Below are positions 1 to 9,659 of a stretch of DNA of 11,034 nucleotides, piece after piece (within the stretch, counting starts at the first letter, position 1; the number at the start of each line of letters is the position of its first letter). The stretch spans positions 1-11,034 of the forward strand of contig NZ_JOII01000063.1 of the NCBI RefSeq assembly GCF_000719955.1, in the 5' to 3' direction. The notes below the pieces were generated by a model, which was not told the DNA's origin, did not search any database, and saw only the letters and a list, made by a program, of their open reading frames with translations. The position numbers were made by a program, and so were the translations under genes. The DNA comes from Streptomyces albidoflavus. Its GTDB lineage: Bacteria; Actinomycetota; Actinomycetes; Streptomycetales; Streptomycetaceae.

Positions 1-104
1 GTGGCGGGCGGGTCGCAGGGGGACGGTTCGGGGGCGGGGGCGGAGGGGAGGGCGCGTACGGCCTGGGTGTGGAGGAGGTGGTGGACGTCGGGGTGCGGGG
101 TCAT
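1..104 (-). CDS. 5' end of an unidentified gene coupled to the upstream ArsR-like regulator
   Basis: Only the first 34 codons are visible; the gene runs off the left edge. Reading leftwards, the protein begins MTPHPDVHHLLHTQAVRALP and continues with a proline/alanine-rich stretch. That is too little to assign a family. The ATG at 104 overlaps the TGA of the regulator gene (ATGA, 101-104). A good ribosome binding site, GGAGG, ends 8 nt upstream inside the regulator's last codons, so the two genes are probably translationally coupled. In Streptomyces, winged-helix regulators of this type are often followed by an MFS exporter gene, which makes a transporter a reasonable guess. No membrane segment is visible in the portion present, so this is context only. 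Confidence 0.6.
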   Translation of the reverse strand, partial: MTPHPDVHHLLHTQAVRALPSAPAPEPSPCDPPA

Positions 105-757
105 GACGGTTCCTCCGTGGAGTCCGGGTGGCGGGGGGAGGTGTCGCGGGGGAAGCCGTGCAGGTGTACGCGGTAGGGGGCGGCGTCCTCGGCGTCGGCG
201 TTCTGCGCTTCGTAGGCACGGAAGGACTCCAGCAACTCACCTGCGCGCTCCCGGAGTTCCACGGCCTGGGCCGGGGTGAGGCGGTAGCTGTAGTCGCTCA
301 GGTCGTACGCCTCCTGCCACGCGGTGGGCCACTCGTGGCGGGTGCCGAGCCAGGTCGACAGCTCCTCGGTGTGGTTGTCGGCGACCTCGTGCATCAGCAC
401 GTCGACGGCGCCGCGCTGGACGGGGTCGGCGAGGTTGAGGCGGTCCGGCTCCAGGCGGATGCCCTGTGAGGTGGCGCGCCACCACCGCTCGCGCCCCTTG
501 CCGTGCTCGGGCGCGTCCTCCACGAAGCCGTACGCGGCGAGCTGGCGCAGGTGGTAGCTGGTCGCGCCGCTCGACTCGTCCAGCCGGACGGCGAGTTGCG
601 AGGCGGTGGCGGGCCCGCTCTCGCGCAGCGCCCGGAACAGCCGCATGCGCAGGGGATGGGCGAGCCCGCGCAGGGAGCGGGGATCGAGGGTGCGGACCTT
701 GTGTTCCGAAGGTGCCGCGTGCCGGGGCGTGGCGCCGGACTCTGAGGGAGAAGGCAT
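101..757 (-). CDS. ArsR-like winged helix-turn-helix transcriptional regulator
   Basis: The protein is 218 aa. A winged helix-turn-helix DNA-binding domain spans about residues 23-97: LAHPLRMRLFRALRESGPAT leads into the first helices, SSGATSYHLRQLAAYGFVE is the recognition helix and turn, and RERWWRATSQGI is the wing. This is the HTH_20/ArsR fold. The metal-binding ELCVCDL signature of true ArsR/SmtB sensors is absent, so it probably senses something other than a metal. The C-terminal half (about 105-190) is helical, with a typical W..AY.LSDYSYRLTPAQA segment, and probably mediates dimerisation or ligand response. The ATG at 757 has no Shine-Dalgarno sequence, but a promoter is placed so that transcription would start at or next to it (leaderless). 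The gene overlaps the next one by 4 nt. Five 14-bp-spaced repeats cover its promoter, which suggests autoregulation. Confidence 0.9.
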   Translation of the reverse strand: MPSPSESGATPRHAAPSEHKVRTLDPRSLRGLAHPLRMRLFRALRESGPATASQLAVRLDESSGATSYHLRQLAAYGFVEDAPEHGKGRERWWRATSQGIRLEPDRLNLADPVQRGAVDVLMHEVADNHTEELSTWLGTRHEWPTAWQEAYDLSDYSYRLTPAQAVELRERAGELLESFRAYEAQNADAEDAAPYRVHLHGFPRDTSPRHPDSTEEPS

Positions 758-763
758 GCCAGA

Positions 764-792
764 AACGTAAGGTTGCAAAGACTGCTTTGCAA
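764..792 (-). promoter_or_regulatory. Predicted promoter of the ArsR-like gene, leaderless
   Basis: On the minus strand a -35-like TTGCAA (792-787) is followed by a 17-nt spacer and a -10-like TACGTT (769-764, matching TANNNT). Six bases later comes the ATG of the regulator gene. That geometry puts the transcription start on or beside the A of the ATG, which fits the lack of a ribosome binding site. The -35 element lies within one of the TTGCAA repeats and another repeat lies in the spacer, so a protein bound to the repeats would block RNA polymerase. Spacing and boxes are seen directly; promoter activity is inferred. Confidence 0.6.
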
Positions 793-840
793 GCAGTTCT
801 TTGCAGGGATTTCTTTGCAAGGGAATCTTTGCAAGTGGAC
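771..840. repeat. Five tandem 14-bp repeats centred on TTGCAA (candidate operator array)
   Basis: Five units begin at 771, 785, 799, 813 and 827, exactly 14 bp apart. Units 2, 4 and 5 share CTTTGCAAG. Unit 3 has CTTTGCAGG (one change). Unit 1 reads GGTTGCAAAG, a better match in reverse orientation. Each centre is the 6-bp palindrome TTGCAA (TTGCAG in unit 3), and the 5-nt gaps between units vary in sequence. Conserved cores, variable spacers and fixed period are what a cooperatively bound operator array looks like. It lies in the gap between the substrate-binding protein gene and the ArsR-like gene and overlaps the latter's promoter. Confidence 0.85.
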
Positions 841-864
841 GCGCCTGTTCCTCGCGCCCGTTCC

Positions 865-1848
865 TCAGTCCTTGACGAACCCCTCCGCCAGCATCCACTC
901 CAGCGCGACCGTGTGCGGGTCCTGCCCCTGCACCGCCACCTTGGAGTTGAGTTCCTGGGCGATGGCGTTGTCGAGCTTGGCCGTGATGGGGGCCAGGACC
1001 TCGGGGATGGCCGGGTACTTCTCCAGGGCCTTGGTGTTGATCTCGGGGGCGACGTTGTAGTTGGGGAAGAAGTTCTTGTCGTCGTCCAGGACCGTGAGGT
1101 GGAGCGCCTTGATGCGGCCGTCGGTGGTGTACACCTCGCCGAAGGTGCAGGACCGGCCGCTGGACAGTTCGGTGTAGACGATGCCGCCGTCCATCTTGCG
1201 GACGTTGGAGGCGGGGATGTTCATGCCGTACTTCTTCTGCATCCCCGGCAGCCCGTCCTGGCGGGAGGCGAACTCGCTCTCCACGCAGAGCGTCACCGCG
1301 CCCGGGTCGCGCTTCGACAACTCCGCCACCTGCGAGAGGTTCTTGATGCCGTACTTCTTCTCCGTCGCCGGGTTGACCGCCAGCGCGTAGGTGTTGTTGA
1401 GGCGGGCCGGGGGCAGCCAGGTGATGCCGTTGGCCTTGTCGGCCTTGCGGACCGCCTCCCACTGCTCCTGCGGGTCGACGATCGGCTCGGTGTTGCCGAG
1501 GTAGGTGATCCAGGAGGTGCCGGTGTACTCGTACATGGCGTCCGCGTCACCCGACTTGACCGCCTCGCGGGCGCCGATCGAGCCCTGGATGCCGGTGCGG
1601 TCCAGGACCGAGGCCCCGGCCGCCTGGAAGGCGATGCCCATGATGGCGCCGAGGACCAGCTGCTCGGTGAACTCCTTCGAGGTGACGGTGAGCTTCGCGC
1701 CCTCCAGCGGGCGCCCCTTGCCCACGGTGCCGGGCCGGACGTCGTCCACCATCGGGCTGCCGCTGGTCAGGCCGCAGCCGGCCAGCAGGGCTGTGGAGAG
1801 GAGCAGGGCCAGCCCGGCCCGGGCCCGTACCGCGCGTGACCGGATCAC
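865..1848 (-). CDS. Glycine betaine/quaternary-ammonium ABC transporter substrate-binding lipoprotein
   Basis: This 327-aa solute-binding protein captures the substrate outside the cell for the importer encoded just upstream. The N-terminus is a lipoprotein signal: basic IRSRAVRARAG, a hydrophobic LALLLSTALLAG, then the lipobox L-A-G-C with the lipidated Cys at 25. The mature part (about 48-325) resembles the OpuAC/OsmF family, with LTVTSKEFTEQLVLGAIMG at the start of the fold, the MYEYTGTSW segment typical of this family's ligand pocket, and ITAKLDNAIAQELNSKVAV near the end. The GTG start at 1848 overlaps the permease stop as GTGA, with GGAGG 7 nt upstream, so it is coupled to the permease. 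It is the last gene of the importer cluster. Substrate (betaine, choline, carnitine or a related compound) cannot be fixed from sequence alone. Confidence 0.92.
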   Translation of the reverse strand: MIRSRAVRARAGLALLLSTALLAGCGLTSGSPMVDDVRPGTVGKGRPLEGAKLTVTSKEFTEQLVLGAIMGIAFQAAGASVLDRTGIQGSIGAREAVKSGDADAMYEYTGTSWITYLGNTEPIVDPQEQWEAVRKADKANGITWLPPARLNNTYALAVNPATEKKYGIKNLSQVAELSKRDPGAVTLCVESEFASRQDGLPGMQKKYGMNIPASNVRKMDGGIVYTELSSGRSCTFGEVYTTDGRIKALHLTVLDDDKNFFPNYNVAPEINTKALEKYPAIPEVLAPITAKLDNAIAQELNSKVAVQGQDPHTVALEWMLAEGFVKD

Positions 1849-2708
1849 GTGCCCACCTCCAGGCCGCGCGGACGCAGCAGCAGTTCGGCCAGCGAGGCCA
1901 GCCAGTCGACGAGCAGGGCCAGCGCCACGGTGAGGATCGAGCCCAGCACCAGGACCGGCATCCGCTGGTTGGTGATGCCGGTGGTGATGAGGTCGCCCAG
2001 GCCCCCGCCGCCGCCGAAGGTCGCCAGGGTGGCGGTGCCGACGTTGAGGACCAGCGCCGTGCGGACCCCGGCCAGGATCAGCGGGACCGCCAGCGGCAGT
2101 TCGACCTTGAGCAGGACGCCGCGCGGGGACATGCCGATGCCCCGGGCCGCCTCCAGCAGCGTCGGGTCGTTGGCCTTCAGCCCCGCCACGGTGTTGGAGA
2201 GGACCGGCAGCACGGCGTAGATGATGATGCCGATGAGGGCGGGGCGCTCGCCGATGCCCAGCCAGATGACCATGAGGGCCAGCAGGCCGATCGCCGGGGT
2301 GGCCTGGCCGATGTTGGCGAGGGCGGTGGCGAGGGGGGCGGCCCGGCGCAGGCGCGGGCGGGTCAGCAGGATGCCCAGCGGGATCGCGATGATCAGCACG
2401 AAGAAGGTCGAGATCACGGTGAGCTGGATGTGCTGGCGCAGCCGCAGCCAGACGTTGCCGCCGCCCAGCGCGTTCTCCGAGATGGCGTCCAGGTCGGCGC
2501 CCCGGAACCACAGCCAGGTGCCGAGCAGCACCAGCAGCAGGAAGACCGGCAGGAAGGTCAGCTTCTGCCAGCTCACCCGCCGGGCGGGCTTGCGCGGGCC
2601 GTCCGGCTCCGGGGCCGGCCGGTCGTCGTGGTCGGCCTCGCCGTCGTCGCGGAAGAGGTGGCCCTGCGCCTCGTGGGTGCCCGAGTCGCGGGGAGCGGGG
2701 TGGCTCAT
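1845..2708 (-). CDS. Betaine-type ABC transporter permease (second permease)
   Basis: This 287-aa inner-membrane subunit belongs to the BPD_transp_1 (ProW/OpuCB-like) family and forms half of the translocation channel. A charged cytoplasmic N-terminus of about 48 residues rich in D, R and P precedes the first membrane helix (about 50-68). Further hydrophobic segments lie near 95-117, 137-152, 157-175, 205-230 and 252-278. The cytoplasmic EAA loop that docks the ATPase is clear: LLEAARGIGMSPRGVLLKVE (184-203) followed by LPLAVPLILAGVR. The ATG at 2708 overlaps the ATPase stop (ATGA) and has GGGGAGG upstream; the stop overlaps the GTG of the binding-protein gene. Its partner channel half is the permease at 4008-4664. 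The extended N-terminus distinguishes the two permeases. Confidence 0.93.
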   Translation of the reverse strand: MSHPAPRDSGTHEAQGHLFRDDGEADHDDRPAPEPDGPRKPARRVSWQKLTFLPVFLLLVLLGTWLWFRGADLDAISENALGGGNVWLRLRQHIQLTVISTFFVLIIAIPLGILLTRPRLRRAAPLATALANIGQATPAIGLLALMVIWLGIGERPALIGIIIYAVLPVLSNTVAGLKANDPTLLEAARGIGMSPRGVLLKVELPLAVPLILAGVRTALVLNVGTATLATFGGGGGLGDLITTGITNQRMPVLVLGSILTVALALLVDWLASLAELLLRPRGLEVGT

Positions 2709-4007
2709 GCGCCCGCCTCCCCGCCGCCCGCCCCCGGCTCCCGCTCGGCGCGCTGGTCGGCCAGCTCCTGCTGGTGCTCCATCGCGTCGAGCCGGTCCTC
2801 CTCCAGCATCTCGTGGACCGAGTTCATCAGGGTCTCCATGTCGACCACCCCGGTGTACTCGCCGCGCCGCCCGGTCACCGCGACCCGGCCCGCGTTGTCG
2901 GTGAGGACCGCCTCCAGCGCGTCCCGCAGCGTCGCGTCCCGGGTCACCGTGTCGTGGACCAGGGTGCCCGCGGCCGCCAGCGAGCCCTTGGCGCGCATCA
3001 GGTCGCCGCGCCGCAGCCACTTGTAGGGGCGCCCGCGCCGGTCCAGCATCAGCAGTTCGTTGGTACGGCCCGAGCGCAGCGCCTCGAAGATGCCTTGCAG
3101 CGGGTCGTCGACGCCCACCGTCGGCCAGTCGCGGATCTCCACGTCCCGGACCCGGGTCAGGTTGAGCCGCTTCAGGGCGGCGCCGGCGCCGACGAAGCCG
3201 GAGACGAAGTCGTCGGCCGGGTTGGTGAGGATCGCCTCCGGGGTGTCGAACTGGGCGATCTGCGAACGGTCGCGGAGGACCACGATCCGGTCGCCGATCT
3301 TGATCGCCTCGTCGAAGTCGTGGGTGACGAAGACGATCGTCTTGTGCAGCTCGTGCTGGAGCCGGATCAGCTCGTCCTGGAGGTGGTCGCGGGTGATCGG
3401 GTCGACGGCGCCGAAGGGCTCGTCCATCAGGAGGACGGGCGGGTCGGCGGCGAGCGCCCGCGCCACCCCGACCCGCTGCTGCTGGCCGCCGGAGAGCTGG
3501 CGCGGGTAGCGGCCCTGGAACTCGCCCGGGTCCAGGCCCACCAGGTCGAGCATCTCCTCGACACGGCCCTTGATGCGGCTCTTGGACCAGCCGACCATTC
3601 TCGGGACGAGAGCGATGTTCTGCCCCACCGTCATGTGCGGGAAGAGGCCCGAGGACTGGATCGCGTACCCGATCTTGCGGCGGAGGCGGACCGGGTCCAT
3701 GTCGGTGACGTCCTCGCCGCCGATCCGGATGCGGCCGCTGGTCGGTTCGATCAGGCGGTTGATCATCTTCAGCAGGGTGGTCTTGCCGCCGCCGGACGGG
3801 CCGACGAAGACCACCGTCTCGCCCGCCTTGATCTCCAGGCTCACGTCGTCCACCGCCGGGACGGAGGTGCCCGGGTACCGCTTGGTCAGGTGCTCCAGCT
3901 CGATCGAGGCGCCCGAGGCCGTGTCGTCGCCGGGCGCCGCCTCGGCGAGCGTCGCGCCCGCCGCCGAGGGGCCGGGGCTGTCGGGGGACTCGGGCGTTGC
4001 GGGCGAC

Positions 4008-4015
<8 letters not shown>
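2705..4015 (-). CDS. Betaine-type ABC transporter ATP-binding protein with C-terminal CBS domains
   Basis: This 436-aa ATPase energises the importer. After a 37-residue Pro/Ser/Ala-rich N-terminal extension, the nucleotide-binding domain shows Walker A GPSGGGKTT (72-80), Q-loop Gln120, signature LSGGQQQR (174-181), Walker B VLLMDEP (194-200), D-loop FGAVD and switch His232 (VTHD). Residues about 293-402 form two CBS-like repeats ending GEYTGVVDMETLMNS, as in ProV/OpuA/OpuCA ATPases, where the CBS module senses ionic strength or a nucleotide such as c-di-AMP. A charged, Gly-rich tail follows. The start is the GTG at 4015, which overlaps the end of permease 1 by 8 nt and has GAGGGG 6 nt upstream. 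CBS domains plus two permeases and a lipoprotein point to osmoprotectant uptake, probably responsive to osmolarity. Confidence 0.95.
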
Positions 4016-6460
<2,445 letters not shown>

Positions 6461-6491
6461 CCAGGGCCCCGGACCCAGCCCCGACGGGGGG

Positions 6492-6530
6492 CGACGGCCC
6501 GCCACCCGCGCGACGGGAGGCGGGCCGTCG
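6492..6530. terminator. 12-bp perfect hairpin between convergent hpd and TPR gene
   Basis: CGACGGCCCGCC (6492-6503) pairs perfectly with GGCGGGCCGTCG (6519-6530) around a 15-nt loop, 31 nt after the hpd stop and 20 nt beyond the stop of the converging TPR gene. There is no T-tract, which is normal for Streptomyces terminators. The symmetric stem could work for both transcripts. Confidence 0.75.
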
Positions 6531-6550
6531 GCGTACCCGGACCGGTCCTC

Positions 6551-8053
6551 TCACGCGGGCGGCGGTCCCCAGGCCGGCTCGCCCAGCGCCGCCAGCTCCC
6601 GGCGCGCCCGCTCGGCGTGGAGCGGGGAGAACTGGGGGGCCAGCCGCAGGGCGCGGGTCAACTGGCGGCGGGCCGCGCCCCGTTCGCCCAGTGCCAGGTG
6701 GACCATGCCCAGGTGGTAGGCGGGCCGCGCGGTGTTCGGGCCGTCCTTCACCGCCGCCCGCAGCCGGGGCAGCGCCTCCGCGGACCGCCCGGCCTTGTGC
6801 AGGGCCCACCCGAGGGCGCCGGACGCCGCCGGGCCCGGATGGCGCCGGTGCTCCTCGGTCAGCAGCCGCACCGCCTCGGCCGGGTCCCCGTGGTCCGCCT
6901 CCAGCCGCCCGAGCGCCGGCTCCTGCCGTACGCCGTCCCGGGCCAGGGCCGCCGCCTGGTGGCGGGCGAGCGAGAAGTGGTCGGCCGCCTCGGCGGAGCG
7001 GCCCAGCGCCAGCAGCAGTTCGCCCGACTCCACGGCGTACCCGGGGCGCGGCGCCGCCGCCCGGGCCCGTGCCCACGCCGTCAGCGCCTCTTCGCTCCGG
7101 CCGAGCCCGGCCAGCGCGCGGGCCCGCCCGGCCGCCGCCCCGTCGTGCTCCGGCTCGGCCCGCAGCGCCCCCTCGTACCGGGCCAGCGCCGTCTCCGCCT
7201 CACCCCGCTCCCAGGCCAGGTCGCCGGCGCGGGACAGGGCGGCGGCCCGCTCGGCCGGGGTCGCCGCGCGGGCCGCCGCGTCGTACACGGTCGCCTCCGC
7301 GTCCTCCCGCCAGCCCCGCTCCCGGTGCACCCAGGCCGCCGCCACCTCCGCGACCGGCCCCGGCCGCACCTTCCGCAGCCGCTCCAGCGCCCGGTCCGCC
7401 CCCTCGGCGTCGCCGGTCCCCGGGTACGCCTCCAGCAGCACCCGGTACGCCCCCACCCGCCCCGGCGCCCGGTCCCGCGCCGCCTCGCCCCAGCGGACCG
7501 CCCCCGCCCAGTCCTGCCGCGCCGCCGCCAGCACCGCGAGCCCGGTCAGCGCCCGCACGTCGGGCGTACCGCCCTGCGCCAGGGCGCGCTGGAGGGCGCG
7601 TTCGGCCTCGGTGTACGCGCCCGGGGCGCCGGAGCGCGCGGCGCGTTCGGCGAGGGCGGCGCCCAGCACCGCCCAGGAGGCCCGGTCGGCCGGTGCGCGG
7701 CGTACCCGCTCCCGCCGCTCGCCGATCAGCGCGGCCAGGTCGGCCAGGGCCGCGGGGCGCCCCGCCCCGGCGGCGGCCAGCGCCCGTCCGGCCGGGGTGA
7801 GCGGGGCGGGGGCGGCCCGGTCCTGGCCGAGCCGGTCCACGGCGACGACCCCGCCGCCCGCCAGCAGCAGACCGACGCCGACCGCCGCCGACAGGCGCGG
7901 CCCCCGGCGGCGCGGACGGCGCGCGGCGGGCGGCGGGGGAGCGCCCGGCACCCTCTGTCCCAGGCGCGGGCGCGGGGTGCGCGCCACCCCGGCCGGCGGC
8001 GTGCGGGGGCCCGTCCGCAGCCCCGTCCCGGGCCGCCCTGTCTCCCTGTCCAT
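6551..8053 (-). CDS. Membrane-anchored tetratricopeptide-repeat protein of unknown function
   Basis: The protein is 500 aa from the ATG at 8053. The first 55 residues are rich in Pro, Gly and Arg and end in a basic cluster (RRPRRRGPR). A single hydrophobic helix follows at about 54-74 (LSAAVGVGLLLAGGGVVAVD). From about 95 to 490 it is all helical and Ala/Arg-rich, with repeating TPR-like units such as YTEAERALQRALAQGG, ALARYEGALRAEPEHDGAAA, GRSEEALTAWARARAAAP and GERGAARRQLTRALRLAPQF. The arrangement predicts an N-in anchor with an extracytoplasmic TPR scaffold for protein contacts. The partner is unknown and there is no catalytic domain. No Shine-Dalgarno sequence precedes 8053; an in-frame GTG at 8086 would add 11 residues. 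It is transcribed divergently from the FAD oxidase gene and converges on hpd. Confidence 0.8.
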   Translation of the reverse strand: MDRETGRPGTGLRTGPRTPPAGVARTPRPRLGQRVPGAPPPPAARRPRRRGPRLSAAVGVGLLLAGGGVVAVDRLGQDRAAPAPLTPAGRALAAAGAGRPAALADLAALIGERRERVRRAPADRASWAVLGAALAERAARSGAPGAYTEAERALQRALAQGGTPDVRALTGLAVLAAARQDWAGAVRWGEAARDRAPGRVGAYRVLLEAYPGTGDAEGADRALERLRKVRPGPVAEVAAAWVHRERGWREDAEATVYDAAARAATPAERAAALSRAGDLAWERGEAETALARYEGALRAEPEHDGAAAGRARALAGLGRSEEALTAWARARAAAPRPGYAVESGELLLALGRSAEAADHFSLARHQAAALARDGVRQEPALGRLEADHGDPAEAVRLLTEEHRRHPGPAASGALGWALHKAGRSAEALPRLRAAVKDGPNTARPAYHLGMVHLALGERGAARRQLTRALRLAPQFSPLHAERARRELAALGEPAWGPPPA

Positions 8054-8150
8054 GCCGCATACTGTGCGCCAGTACGACGATCGCACCGCCGCTCAAGCCG
8101 CTGGTCGCCGACGGGTTCACACCAATGGCCGCCGGTGCCACCCTGTGCCC
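8054..8150. promoter_or_regulatory. Divergent promoter region of TPR gene and FAD oxidase gene
   Basis: These 97 nt must hold the promoters of both flanking genes. A short inverted repeat, TACTG (8060-8064) and CAGTA (8070-8074), lies just outside the TPR start codon. Its minus-strand half gives CAGTAT, 5 nt from the ATG, possibly a -10 box for a leaderless transcript, but no -35 match was found at the proper distance. Neither gene has a clear ribosome binding site. Confidence 0.4.
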
Positions 8151-9575
8151 ATGCCTGAGCCGCAGATGCCCGCGCCCCCCGCCGCAGAGCCGCCCGCACC
8201 CCCCGGCCCCACCGCACTCCTGGACCGGCTCCGCGAGGGCCTGCCCGCCGAAGCCGTCCTCACCGACCCCGACGTCACCGCCGCCTACGCCCACGACATG
8301 GCGAGCTTCTGCGAGGCCGGCAAACCCGCCGCCGTCGTGCTGCCCCGCACCACCGAACAGGTGCAGCACGTCATGCGGACCGCCACCGCCTTCCGCGTCC
8401 CCGTCGTCCCGCAGGGCGCCCGCACCGGACTCTCCGGCGCCGCCAACGCCGTCGACGGCTGCCTCGTCCTCTCCCTGATCAAGATGGACCGCGTCCTGGA
8501 GATCGACCCGGTCAACCGCATCGCCGTCACCGAACCCGGCGTCGTCAACGCGGTCCTCTCCCGCGCCGTCGAGGAACACGGCCTCAGCTACCCGCCCGAC
8601 CCCTCCTCCTGGGAGACCTGCACCATCGGCGGCAACATCGGCACCGCCTCCGGCGGCCTGTGCTGCGTCAAGTACGGGGTCACCGCCGAGTACGTCCTCG
8701 GCCTCGACGTGGTCCTCGCCGACGGCCGCCTCCTGACCACCGGCCGCCGCACCGCCAAGGGCGTCGCCGGGTACGACCTCACCCGGCTCTTCGTCGGCTC
8801 CGAGGGCAGCCTCGGCGTCGTCGTCAAGGCCGTCCTCGCCCTCAAGCCCCGCCCGCCGAGGCAGCTCGCGCTGGCCGCCGAGTTCCCCTCGGCCGCCGCC
8901 GCGGGGGACGCCGTCTGCCGGATCATGGCCGAGGGGCACACCCCGTCCCTGCTCGAACTCATGGACCGCACCACCGTCCGCGCCGTCAACGCGATGGCCC
9001 GCATGGGCCTGCCGGAGACCACCGAGGCGCTGCTGCTCGCCGCCTTCGACACTCCCGACCCCGCCGCCGACCTGGCCGCCGTCGGCGCCCTCTGCGAGGC
9101 CGCGGGAGCCACCGGCGTGGTCCCCGCCGACACCGAGGCCGAGTCCGAACTCCTCCTCGCCGCCCGGCGGATGTCGCTGGTCGCCCTGGAGGCGGTCAAG
9201 GGCACCACGATGATCGACGACGTCTGCGTCCCGCGCTCCCGCCTCGCCGAACTCCTCGAAGGCGTCGAGGAGATCGCCGCCCGGTACGACCTCACCATCG
9301 GCGTCTGCGCCCACGCCGGGGACGGCAACACCCACCCCACCGTCTGCTTCGACGCCACCGACGCCGACGAGGCCCGCCGCGCCCGCGAGTCCTTCGACGC
9401 GATCATGGCGCTCGGCCTGGAACTCGGCGGGACCATCACCGGGGAACACGGCGTCGGCGTCCTGAAGAAGGAGTGGCTCGCCCGCGAACTCGGGCCCACC
9501 GGCGTCGAGGTGCAGCGCTCGCTCAAGGCCGCCCTCGACCCGCTCGGCCTCCTCAATCCGGGCAAGCTCTTCTGA
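8151..9575 (+). CDS. FAD-linked oxidase/dehydrogenase, GlcD (glycolate/D-lactate) family
   Basis: The protein is 474 aa, the usual size for GlcD/D-lactate dehydrogenase flavoproteins, which oxidise alpha-hydroxy acids to alpha-keto acids. A Pro-rich lead of about 20 residues precedes the PCMH-type FAD-binding domain (about 58-236), with VVLPRTTEQVQHVM, PVVPQGARTGLSGAA, SYPPDPSS (FAD pyrophosphate region), IGGNIGTASGG and LFVGSEGSLGVV. The C-terminal FAD-oxidase domain (about 238-474) has DDVCVPRSRL, AHAGDGNTHPTV (387-398), TGEHGVGVLKKEWL (430-443) and the family ending LDPLGLLNPGKLF. The true substrate (glycolate, D-lactate, D-2-hydroxy acid) cannot be told from sequence. No GlcE or GlcF partner lies beside it, so it probably acts alone. 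The ATG at 8151 lacks a clear ribosome binding site; in-frame GTG 8145 and ATG 8166 are alternatives. Confidence 0.93.
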   Translation: MPEPQMPAPPAAEPPAPPGPTALLDRLREGLPAEAVLTDPDVTAAYAHDMASFCEAGKPAAVVLPRTTEQVQHVMRTATAFRVPVVPQGARTGLSGAANAVDGCLVLSLIKMDRVLEIDPVNRIAVTEPGVVNAVLSRAVEEHGLSYPPDPSSWETCTIGGNIGTASGGLCCVKYGVTAEYVLGLDVVLADGRLLTTGRRTAKGVAGYDLTRLFVGSEGSLGVVVKAVLALKPRPPRQLALAAEFPSAAAAGDAVCRIMAEGHTPSLLELMDRTTVRAVNAMARMGLPETTEALLLAAFDTPDPAADLAAVGALCEAAGATGVVPADTEAESELLLAARRMSLVALEAVKGTTMIDDVCVPRSRLAELLEGVEEIAARYDLTIGVCAHAGDGNTHPTVCFDATDADEARRARESFDAIMALGLELGGTITGEHGVGVLKKEWLARELGPTGVEVQRSLKAALDPLGLLNPGKLF

Positions 9576-9582
9576 CCCGCCG

Positions 9583-9648
9583 CCCTCCTCCGCGTCAACC
9601 CGGCGCGCCGAAGGGACGTACGGCGCGTCGGGTTGACGCGGAGGAGGG
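9583..9648 (+). terminator. 28-bp hairpin terminator between convergent FAD oxidase gene and ssgG
   Basis: Positions 9583-9610 pair with 9621-9648 around a 10-nt loop (aagggacgta). All 28 positions pair on the + transcript, 27 as Watson-Crick and one G-U (9603/9628). In the minus-strand transcript that position becomes an A-C mismatch, so the structure is slightly better for the oxidase mRNA, whose stop is 8 nt upstream, but it should also end ssgG transcripts. There is no T-tract. Confidence 0.9.
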
Positions 9649-9659
9649 GCGCGCCGGGT

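Noticed and set aside
771..840. CRISPR or plasmid-type replication iterons
   Set aside because: Units are only 14 bp with 9-bp cores and 5-nt gaps, no cas or replication genes are nearby, and the array overlaps a promoter beside a DNA-binding protein gene. An operator array explains it better.
466..1839. Long plus-strand open frame opposite the ArsR-like and binding-protein genes
   Set aside because: It is antisense to two well-recognised genes, gives an Arg/Gly/Val-rich product with no family resemblance, and runs straight across their intergenic operator array. It is a GC-rich shadow.
6732..8150. N-terminal extension of the FAD oxidase in the same frame, antisense to the TPR gene
   Set aside because: The extension is Ser/Ala/Arg-rich without domain similarity and would overlap a complete convincing gene; the family's usual length is met from 8151.
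7200..9449. 749-codon minus-strand open frame across the TPR and FAD oxidase genes
   Set aside because: It is antisense to the oxidase and out of frame with the TPR gene; its product is Gly-rich low complexity.
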